From: Castor canadensis
Lineage: Eukaryota; Chordata; Mammalia; Rodentia; Castoridae
Assembly (NCBI RefSeq): GCF_047511655.1
Contig: NC_133398.1
Span: 45,389,638 to 45,453,637 of the forward strand
Direction: 5' to 3'
DNA length: 64,000 nucleotides
Shown: in pieces, positions 43,101 to 55,000 of the stretch
Layout: every line of letters starts with the position of its first letter
Position numbering within the stretch: position 1 is the stretch's first letter
Position numbers and translations under genes: made by a program
The notes under the pieces: generated by a model
The model's database searches: none
What the model saw: only the letters and a program-made list of their open reading frames with translations
What the model was told of the DNA's origin: nothing

Positions 43101-46100
43101 ATATCAATAGAAGAATTACATGATCATATAAGTAGATGCTAAAAAGACCTTTGATAGTACTCAGCTATCATTTTTTACTATATCTAAGGTATACAACCTG
43201 ATGCTTTGATAGACATAGTAAAATGACTGCTACAGTGAAGCAAATTAACCTGTCCATTAGTGCACATAGCTGCTTTTTCTGTTAGGTATGATAAAGGCAC
43301 CTAAAATATATTTTAGCAAATTTCCTTTATGCAGTACAGTATTATTAACTGTAATCCTCATGCTATACATTAGAACTCTAGACTTACTCATCCTAAATAA
43401 CTTCAGCATTGTGTCATTTAACTTACATCTGCCTATTTTCCCTACACTGTTCCCCTTATAACACTTACTCTGTATCAATGAATTTTACATTTTTTATTCC
43501 AGGTATAGTTGAGATCTTGAGATTACATATTATTCTCCTCCTCCTCCTCATGTCCCCCGTTCTTACTCCTCCCTCCCTTCCTCCCCCCTCGTAGATACCT
43601 CTGTGAGGTGCTGATTTCATTTTCTTTGGGGTTATATACCCAGAAGTGAGATTGCTAAGTTATCTGATGGTTCTGGTTATCTGGTAGTTCTGTGTATAAT
43701 TTTGTTGAGGAACTGCAATACTGTTTTCCATAATGGCTGTACTAATTTACATTCCTACAACATCATATAGGAGGTTCCTTTTTTCTCCACATCCATTTCT
43801 ATTTCTTGTTTTTCAAATAATAGTCACACCAGAAGGTGTTAGATATACCTTATTGTGGTTTGGATTTACATTTCCCTGATAACTAGTGATGTTTAGCACC
43901 TTTTCATATACCTGTTGGCCATTTATATGTCGTCTTTGGGAAGATGTCTGTTTAGGTCCTTTACTCCCTTTTAATTGGGTTATTATTACTTTTTTTTTTT
44001 TTTTTTGCTATTTTGTTGTGTGAGTTCCTCATATATTTTAGATATTAACCCTTTGTCTTATGTATGGTTTGCAAATATTTTCCAACCTGTATGCTGCCTT
44101 TTTATTTTTCTGATTATTTCCTTTTCTTAGCAGAAACTTTTTAGTTTTGCTAGTTTTTTAATTTTTGTTTTGTTTTGTTTTGGGTACTGGGGTTTGAACT
44201 CAGGGCCTATGCCTTGACCCACTCCACCAGCCCTTTTTTGTGATGGGTTTTTTGAGATAGGGTCTCATGAACTATTTGCCTGTGCTGGCTTTGAACCTCG
44301 ATCTTCCTGATCTTTGCCTTCTGGGGAGCTAGGATTATAGGTGCGAGCCACTGGCACCCGGCTAGTTTCATTTAGTTTTTGAATAGTCATTTCTAATTAA
44401 GTTGTAGGGGGAAATGATAAAGGCCATGTGTCTAAAACTTAACTACCCACATGGTGAAATTGAAAAACTAGACAGGAAGGCTGTTATGCCTATTAACTTT
44501 CAACAACAGTTTCTTAGATGTTCTAGCAAATGTAGTCAGGATAATATGATAAACTGTAGAAAAGAAGAAGTAAAAGTATCTTTTTTCTAATGTAGGAGAT
44601 TATAAACCTAGAATACCTGAGAGATTATTGCTTTAAAAAAAAAACAAAACCAAACAAATCAGAATTCAGGCATGATGGCTGCATTCCTGTAATCCTGTAA
44701 TGGTTGAGATAGGAGGGTTGCAAGTTAGAGACCAGCCTGAGCTACATGGCAAGACCCTTTTTCAAAAAACAAAAACCAAGCCAGGTGTCCAGGACTCACA
44801 TCTGTAATCCTAACTACTTTGGGGTGGGAGTGGGGGGGCTGAGGTTGGGAGGATGTGGTTTGAGGCCAGACCAGGCAAATAGTTTTCAAGACCCCCTATC
44901 TCAACCAGTAGCTGGGTGCCATGGCATGCTCCTGTCAACCCAAGCTATGTCACAGCTGAGAGTAGGAGCATTGCAGTCCAGGCCTGCCTGGGCAAAAAGC
45001 AAGACTGTATTTCAAGAAAAAAACCAAAAAAACAAAAAAACCCAAAAAACAAAAAAAATGAGCAGAAAGGGCTGGACATGTGGCTTAAGTGATAGAACAC
45101 CTAGAAAGAGTGAAGCCCTGAGTTTAAAACTCAGTACTATACTCAATGCCCCCAAAAAAGCCAAAGCAAAAGATTAGAATTTGATATGGGTTATGTGTAA
45201 GATGTGTTTCTATCTTTTAGCAGAAACACTTAGGAAATTAGAAACAAATTCTATATTTATAGCAACTGTAAAAACTATTACATATTTTCAGATGCATTTG
45301 AAAGAGGCATAGAAAGAATACCATCTCTTATACCTTAGTAGAAGTCAAAATGAGTGACCTGAAAAAAAAAAAAAGAATATGTTAATTGTATAATTTTTGA
45401 CAGGGTGGTTTCTGAAGACTAAAAGTCCAGAAGCTATAAAAATGATACATGAAAACTGTTAATGTTTGAATATCAAAATATTTCATGAAGTCAGTAGCCA
45501 GACAAGAATCTGGAAAAAGTACACATAGTTCTGAATTAACAATGATTTGACTTTATTATGATGCAAAAGTTTTACAATACAACTATTCTATTTTTCACTT
45601 TCAGTACAGTATTCAATAAGTTACATGAGATACCTGCCACTTTATTATAAAATAGGGGAAAGAGAAGAATGGGGAAATGTTCACAGTGGACATTCAGTTA
45701 CAGTTGTATAAAAGTAAGAAGTTCTCCTGAGCTGTTGCACAATAGGGTGATATAAATAACAGTTATGTACTGTATCTTTTCAGAAAGCTAGAAGAAAGTT
45801 GTGAATATTTTTTACCAACAGAGAAATGATAAATGTTTGAGGATATTTATTTATTTAACCCAATTTCAACTTTCCACAGTGTGTACATGTATGGAAACAT
45901 AGTAACTTCTTAATAGGTATAATTTTTATGTACTTATGTAGCAGTACTTTATTTTAAAAAAAATAAAGTCCCTGGAAAAAAAAACTACATTGTAGATGAT
46001 TTTGCCCAACTAAAGTAATGTATGTGGTCTGGGCACATACATTGAAGTACATCAGGCTAAGCTGTGATGTTTGGTAGAGTAGGTATATTAAATGCATTTT

Positions 46101-48981
46101 TAACTTAACAGCATCTTCAACTTACAGTATATTAGGAAGTAATCCCATCGTAAATTGAAGGCATTTGTACTTGGCAAGTAATTTTAAGCAAGGTTGCATT
46201 CAGGGAAGGAAGCAAAGATTGGAGTGGATGTGCTTTGCAGATGGAGGAACGAGCCATGAGCTAAGGAACATAGGTGGTAGAAAAGATATGAAGGGGATTT
46301 TTCCTTGGAGCCTCCAGAAGAAGTGCAGCACTGTCTCCACCTTCATTCTAGTTTCCTGAGATTCACTTTGGATTTATGATCTCCAGAACTATTTGGGAAT
46401 AAATTTACCTTGTTTTAAGTACACATTGCTGTACACACAGCACGTGAGGTGGTACTTACCTGTAATCCCAGCACTCAGGAGCTCAGATAGGAAGATGAAA
46501 AATTTGGAGGCCAATCTGGGCTCAATAGTGAGTTCAGGGCCAGCCTGGGCTACATAGTGAGACCCTTTCTGCAAACAAACAAACAAACAAACAACAGAAA
46601 GCAATAAAAATTTGATTCAGGGGCAACAGGAAACTAAAATAATGTACTTGGTCAAAACCTAGGCATTAAGCCAAAGTTACAGATTGTTTGCCTAAAGCTA
46701 TAACAGGGTTTCTATTTGATCTAAACAACATTTAAAACTTTTTGAAATGATTTCTAAAATTTGAAAACTAGCAGCATCACACCAAAATTTGAATTTCTGA
46801 GTTGCTTTCTAAACCAATAACTTGAGTCAGAAGTGTTGGCTTCAGTCTATAATCCTAGCTGCTTAGAAGGTGGAGATCTGGTAGACTGACATTCAAGGCC
46901 AGCCTGGGCAAAAAGTTCTAGAGACCCTCATCTAAACCATTGACTGGACACTCGGCGTGTGGCTGTCATTCCAGCTATGTGGGAAGCATAAATAGGAGGT
47001 TTGCAGTCCAGGTAGAGCTCTTACCTTGTGGGTTTGAAGCCCTGAGATCAGTTTCCAGTACTGTCAAAAAAAAAAACCCAGAAAATAGTAACTTTCCTGG
47101 GACTGCCAAAAATTATTTGGAGATAGTGCTGCTACTCCTTATCTGACATGTATATTTATATGACATATATCTTTCAGTTTGCTACATAGTACTTTATTTG
47201 CCTGATACTTTAATGTTTAAAATACCCATAAAAGGAGACTGATTGAAGGGAAAGTACACAAAAGCCAGAGGCTGGCTTTGAAAGTAATTAAATTAGTTTG
47301 TCAGTTTCTTATTACTGGAAATGTATGACTTTATTTCCTTATCCCAATTTTAAAGAATGAAAATAATTTTTAAAATGTTTAGATAAAGATAAAAAATGTT
47401 TAAATAAAGTATTATTAAAAATACATGAAAATTGGGTATTATTTTAACGGGCAACCTGTATGCTTTTGTATAGTTTTAATCAGAAAGGACATACCTTTAA
47501 TTGAATTCTCTAAGAAACCGTAAATTTACAGTATTTCAGTACAAGGTACATGCATGTGTATATGTATTAGTTTTCTTATAACCCATTAAAGCTTAAAAAT
47601 TTTTTTTCGGTGGTACTGGGGTTTGAACTCATTCTTGCTAGGCAGGTGCTCTGCTGCTTGAGACACAACCCCAGTCCTTCATAAGATTTTAAGATATACA
47701 CACAAGGGAGGGGTGAGGATAGGTAAGACACCTAAAAAATTAGCTAGCATTTGTTGCCCTTAACGCAGAGAAACTAAAGCAGATACCTTAAAAGCAACTG
47801 AGGCCAATAGGAAAAGGGGACCAGGAACTAGAGAAAAGGTTAGATCAAAAAGAATTAACCTAGAAGGTAACACACACTCACAGGAAATTAATGTGAGTCA
47901 ACTCCCTGTATAGCTGTCCTTATCTCAACCAGCAAAAACCCTTGTTCCTTCCTATTATGGCTTATACTCTCTCTACAACAAAATTAGAAATAAGGGCAAA
48001 ATAGTTTCTGCTGGGTATTGAGGGGGTGGGGGGGGAAAGGGAGGGGGCGGAGTGGGTGGTAAGGGAGAGGGTGGGGGCAGGGGGGAGAAATGACCCAAGC
48101 CTTGTATGCACATATGAATAATAAAAGAAAAAAAAGATTTTAAGATAGATGTACACACATTACGAAAATTTTAAAATTATTTTAACAGTTTTACATTATC
48201 TTCTCACATTGCCAACTTTACACATTCAAATTATATTTCTTGGCTAATAAGGTCAGCTTTCAAGTGCATGTTTTCTTTCCTAAACTCTTCTGATCTTCAC
48301 TGTTGTTTATTTTTTTCCGCTTACCCTTTTAAATTTTTTTTATTTCCATGTGAGAGTCAGATGGATACATTGTGAAATTTACATATGTGCTTACAATATA
48401 TCTTTGTTAGCTTTATCCCTTCCATGTTCTCCCTTCTCCCTCTTAGAATAATTTCAACAGGTTTCATTTTGTGTTGAAAACCTTCTAATTTTATGTATGG
48501 ATACAAAATACATCCATCATATTCACCCTCATGCTCCCTTTCCTTATACTTCCCCCCGCCCCAACACACCGATTCCCACCTCTGGAAAAGGCCTCTGTCC
48601 TTGATTTTTTTTTTTAAATTGTATATTGATAGTTCAAGGGTGTTTTGCCTCGGCATTTCAGAATGTATATATTGTGCTTTAATCAAATTAACCCTCCCAT
48701 TATTTACTCTTTCTCAGAAGACATACAGACTTTGAATCATGAACATTGGGCTTTAATTTCAGTTTAGTAACTTAATATTCATATGATCTTGGTAAAGTAA
48801 CTTGAATTTTATTTTCTATTAATGGTAAAGATGCAGTTGATTGTTACTTTATAGTTTTATTATGAGAAATAAGAAAAATGTTTATAAAGAAACATGAAGT
48901 AGCAGGTTTTCCTTATGTGTTAAATTCATTTTTCTCTCAATTTGTCTTCTATCTACTTCATGTCAAATTTGGAGTCATCTC

Positions 48982-49032
<51 letters not shown>

Positions 49033-52000
49033 TGTGTCTAACTCTCTTCCTCTTTCTGTTTTTGTTTAATAATGATAAAAGCATGTCAGTATATTCCCCA
49101 CAATACCTAAATTCTTCACCATTTTTTCTATTCTTTGTGCCACAGTAACTTTGAGAATTACTTTGTTAATAATGAGGGTTGGAAAATAGTGTTGGATCAA
49201 AAAGATATTAATGATATGGAAGCTATAGAATTTAACAATTAGAAGAAAGTTCAGTAAAGGAAAATCCCTAAGTGGTCAATGATATATTTAGAATCAGAAC
49301 ATGCTATGTGGCATATTTAATATATTTAAGTTTAGATGTAGTTTATTTGAAAATCATAAGAGGTTGTCCAGGTATATAGTATAATTACGTATTTAGAACT
49401 AAAGAGGGATATCAAAACTCTACATAAATATTTGAAAGTTACTTGTATAGTCATTGATATAATTGATGTAAGTAAAGTCAATTGTATGTTACAAATAACA
49501 TGAGAAAAAAAAGACAGGGTCCAAAATAAAATCCTGTGGGATATCAGTTTGGAAAAATCAGTCACTGGAATTAGTATCAACAAAGGAAATTTAAACAATG
49601 GTTTTTATCCTGTGTGTAGCTCTTAGGTTAGTCTGTCATGGTTTTACACTTTCCAGTGGACAAGAAGAAACTAATGGCACAGAGAAAAAGTACTGATTAC
49701 TCACACAAGGAAGGCAGCATGATCTTTATGTTGCCATCACTTCCCCTTGACCCCTAAGTTTCATGGGGGTGAATCATCCCAGATGGATGCTGCAGAATTT
49801 CCACTGACAAATGAGAAGGCAAACTGTGGTACATTCATACTATTGAAATTTTGTAACAAAAAGGCATTTTTTGGATATATGCAGCAACACGTATGAATCT
49901 TAGAAGCGTTGTTTAACTAAAGCCAGCCGTCAAATATTTCATAATGTGTGATTCCATTAATGTGACATACTAAAATAGGCAAAACTATAGTGAGAGAAAA
50001 AAGATTAGGGATTGCTTAAGTCCTAAGGACTGGAAGTGGTACCTTGACCGCAAAGTGTTAGGAGTGTTAAAAGTAGTTTATATCTTGAATATGATGACAT
50101 TTAACATGGATTTTTTTTCTTTGGCAAGAATCCAAAAAGTTTAATTTTTTTTTTTAATTGGTGAACTTTGTGGTATTCTCATGTTGTCAATTGAACTGTA
50201 TTATCCAAAAAGAAAAGTTTTGTGCTTTTTCCCAGGCTGGCCTTGGACAGTCAACAGTGATCTTCCTACCTTTGCCTCTTGAGTAGCTGGGATTACAGGC
50301 ATGGAGCGCCACACCTGGTTTCAGTCTATTTTGAAGTAATTGTGACCTTGGTATCCATGGATATATGGTTCCAATGAGACCACTGTTGAGGAAAAACCTC
50401 AAATGCTCAGGATGCAGTAGAGTTCAGTACTCTAAAATTACTCAAATTTACCTAGACCATATGTACAGTACGTGAACATCCGTAACTTGAAGCCACATAG
50501 AGTAGGCTACATTATTGTCACAAAATTGCTATTGTACAAATTTATATTCCTCACCAAAAACAAGATGTAATTTCATGCTCTTTATGTCAAATACTGTGAA
50601 TGCTTGATTCATTTTTTCCCCCATAATGCTGCCCAGCTTCCACTGAAGACATGCTGCCTTTCAACAAATCTAAAATTTTCACTTTATCAATTAAAGTGAG
50701 CACAAGCACATTATATGCCTTTTGGCATGGGAGGACTACCATAACTTTTACCTGGATTTGCTTTTTGGGAAGCATATTTTTACAAAATTAAGGGTAGGAA
50801 AACATTTAGCAGATCATGCAGTGATTTAAACACAGCTGGTGACATTGTGGGACTGATTGAGAGCTTCTTTCATCAGCTGAGCTACATGATGTGCATGTAA
50901 GGGAGTTAAAAATTGATGTTTTTGAAAATTCTTTTGATTTTTAAAAATTTATTTTTTGACTGTGCTTGGTCAAAACCATGTTTAATAAATCCATGACTAA
51001 GGCCAACTTACTGTATTTGAAAATAGGAAGCAGGTGAGTCCCCTTTCAGTTGTTTCTATAATAACATGGACTAAGCTTTTCACAGGCCCAAGGTGAAATC
51101 TTCATTTTAATCAAGGTATATGAGCTTCTGTTTCTCCATGGGATACTTTGAGGGGTTTGGGAAGTATTGTTTTCTGTTTGGATAGCAGTTTCTGCACACA
51201 GACACAAAGTATCTTGTGAGTTCTTATATTACAGAAACCTAGTTTTACTTATTTGTTTTTATTTTTTTAAAATTTTTGTTAGTGTATTATCATATATACA
51301 GGGGGTTTTGTTGTGACATTTCTGTATATATTTTATATCCCAGTTTGGTTCATTCCCTCTATTATTCTCCCTCTTCCCCCACTCCCTTCCTAAAATGATA
51401 AGTCATGAATGACAGGTTTCAATGTACTATACTCATATATGTATAGAAAGTACCTCGACCATATTCCCCCTGCTTTACCATCTTCATTTACCCTCTCCCT
51501 CCCTTTTACATGACTTGTTCTAAAGTCTTTTCCTTCATTATTTTAGTGTCTGTTCAGTGTTCAGTAGGGTTTTGCCTTGGTATTTTACCTGTAGATATAT
51601 TGTACTTTAATCAGTCATACATCCTCTATTACTCTTCCTTACCCTTTTCCCTCCTACCCTGTATTGTTCAACAGTTTAGAGTACATTTCATATATATATA
51701 TGATGTATATATGATAATGTATACGTATGTATATATGATAATGTTTTTATTTATATTTCTATTTGGATCTTTCTTCCATACATGAGAGAAAACGTGACTT
51801 TTGTCTTTCTGAACCTGGTTTACTTAACATGATGCAGAAATGTAATTCTTTTCTGAGGGAAAGTGGAGGGTGGGTTGGACTGGGGTTTGAACTCAGGTTT
51901 TTGAGCTTGCAAGCGAATGCTCAACAGCTTGAGTCATACCACCACCCAGTTTTGCTCTGGCTATTTTGGAGATGGGGTCTTGGGAACTGCTTGCCCAAGC

Positions 52001-55000
52001 TGTCCTCAAACTTCAATTCTCCTGATCTTAGCCTCTCAAGTAGCTAGAATCACAGGCATGAGCCAGTAGCACCCAGCCAGAAACCCAATTTTTTTTCTTA
52101 TTTTAGCTTTTATTTATTTCTTTTTCTTTTTTTTAATTATGCTGTTGTTTTACTGGGGGTACATTGTGACGTTTATAAAAGTGAGTATAATATATCATAG
52201 TTGAATTCACCTTCTCCAACATTCACCTTTATCCTGTCCTCCCATCCTTGTAAGAGTTTTGGAAACTTTTTGAAATATCAATTAACTGTCTCATCATGCT
52301 TCTTAAGCAGTGGGTTAGATGATGTTTCTGTACTCTTTCTCCTCATGTTTTTTGCATATTTTTTCCTGGCATTTAAATATTAGCATGTGTTAATAGTTCA
52401 AGGGGTTTTCATTGTGTTATTCCCATAGATGCATATGGTTCACCGCTTCTATTATATGCCCTTAACCCTCTTCCCCAACCTTTTCAAACACTTTTTGGTG
52501 GTTTTCATTATGTTGTCTTCATACATACATACATACATATATATATATACATACATACATACATACATACATCTTCTTTACTCCCCAAGTGCAGTCTCCT
52601 CCCTGCCTACTCCCACTAATACCACTCCCAGTTCCTCTTTCCCCATCTCTGTTTTACAAATTGGTTCCTTGTATTAACTGTCCTTTCCATTTCTTGTGAA
52701 AAGTAAGTTCACTGGTGTTAACAATATGCTAAATTGGTTAATGACTATTCTGTAATACACAGTGCACTTTGAATTGTTTGCTTACCAAGAGTCAATCAAT
52801 GTCTGTTTCCAATGCATTTATTGTAATTGTGCAAAGTTAATTAAATATAAGTAAACAGGTGAAGAATTAATGTGAAAAGAGGAGATTATGTTGAATGCTT
52901 TGATAACAGTGAAAGTTAAGTTGTTAAAAAGTGGTAAATTAGCTGTGTGGTCACTTAGCTGGGGAAACAATAAAAGATGGGCGGTGTTGTATAAATAAAA
53001 TTTTTTTGCATTTACCTTTTTTCGTTTTAAACAAACTAGAAATGTGGACATTGATTTATGTGAGTAGGTTGATAAGAAGCTTTTCTGTGAATTTATGTTG
53101 AAGGTGAGATGCCATGGGTCTGTATCTAAAGATTGGTGAACTAAAGGAGCATTTCTGTGCTGTATGTTAACATAAAATGCTTAAAATTGTATAAGTAACT
53201 TTTGAAATTGTTTTGGTGACATTTCTTGTCTGAGCTAGATAAAAAGGAATTTCCTCATTTTAGGAGCTTTGTTTCTTTGTTTTTGCAGTGCTAGGGGTTG
53301 AACCCAGGGTCTCATACATACTAGGCAAGTACTCTACCACTCCCAGACCTATTTTTAATTTTTTTGCTATTAAAAATATCCAGCATATGGAAAAGTAGAA
53401 TGACTTATAGAATGAGCTCCCATATTCCTGTTGCCTACATCCACCAATTGTTGTAATTTTCCATATTTGCTTCATCTGTTTTCTTGTACTGTTTTCAATA
53501 AATTACAGATACTTGATTCTAAATGTTTTTTTTTAATTTTCTAGAAAATAAGGACACATTCCCACATGGCCATTATTCCTTTATAACATTTCACAAAATT
53601 TGCAGTAGTTTTTTAATATCTTGTGATATCCTTTTCATGTTTTCCCATATGTCCCCATAAGGTATTTTACATGTGTTTTCTTGAATGTATTTTACATGTG
53701 TTTTCTTTTTTTCTAATTAATAATTTAACTTGTTGAGGAAATGAAGTAAGTTGTCCTGTAGACTGTCTTACTTGCTGGTTTTATCTGATTGCTTCTTCAT
53801 GGCTTTGTTTGGCTTGTTCCTTGAGATAGGGAGATTATCCTTGATTATTCAGGTTGGACTGTTATGATCATTCATCTGAGTTCTTAAAAGTGGACTGTAG
53901 CCCAGTGCCCTTTGGCTCATGCCTGTAATCCTAACTATTTAGGAGGAAGAGATCAGGAGGATCAAGGTTCAGAGCCAGTCTGGCAAAAGGTTCGCAAGAC
54001 CCCATCTCGAAAAAATTCTTCACAAGAAAAGGGCTGATGGAGTGGCTCAAGGTGTAGGCCCTGAGTTCAAATCCCAGTACCACGGGGGGGGGGGGGTGAA
54101 AAAAAAAGTGGAAGATAAAGCAGAGTGAGTCACAAAGATGTGACATGAGGAGAACTTGAAGCTGGAAATGGTCTTCGGTGGCCAGCCAACAATAAAATAG
54201 GGACCTTGGTCCTATAGCCTCAAGGAACTAAATTTTGTTCCAAAACCATAAGAACAGGAGATGGTTACTCATCTAGAGCATCTGGATAGGAGTGCAGCAT
54301 GCAGAGGCTTTTGATTTTAGTCCAGAGACCTATACCAAATTTCTGACCTCCACAACTGTAATATAAATTCATGTTCTTTTAGTCCAAATTTGTTATAATC
54401 TGTTATGACAACAATAGAAAAACAAATACAAGGACATTAGAGTTGTTTTCCACTTACAGTGATTTCAGATAAAGCTGCTATAAACATTCACACCCAAGGT
54501 TTTATATGAACAAACCCTTTTGTGTGTGTGGGGGGGGGGGACTGGAGTTTAAACTTGGCTTCATGCTTACAAAGCAGGCTGTGCCACACCTCCAGTCCAT
54601 TTTTGCTTTGGTGATTTTGGGGATGGATATCATGAATTATTTACCTGAACTGGCCTCCATCCTTTTTTTTTATTGTTCTATTATTCATATGTGCATACGA
54701 GGCTTGGGTCATTTCTTCCCCCTGCCCCACCCCCTCCCTTACCACCCACTCCGTCCCCTTCCTCTCTCTCCCACCCCCTCAATACCCTGCAGAAACTATT
54801 TTGCCCTTATCTCTAATTTTGTTGCAGAGAGAGTATAAGCAATAATAGGAAGGAACAAGTGTTTTTGCTGGTTGAGATAAGGATAGCTATACAGGGAGTT
54901 GACTCACATTAATTTCCTGTGAGTGTGTGTTACCTTCTAGGTTAATTCTTTTTGATCTAATCTTTTCTCTAGTTCCTGGTCCCCTTTTCCTATTGACCTC

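Noticed and set aside
44746-45177. 143-codon open stretch on +
   Set aside because: It reads straight through a run of B1- and ID-like SINEs and their A-rich tails; repeat-derived.
48357-48686. 109-codon open stretch on minus
   Set aside because: Lies in an old LINE-1 3' UTR fragment, which is non-coding in the element.
54506-54838. 110-codon open stretch on +
   Set aside because: Spans a SINE and the antisense of a LINE-1 3' end; no gene.
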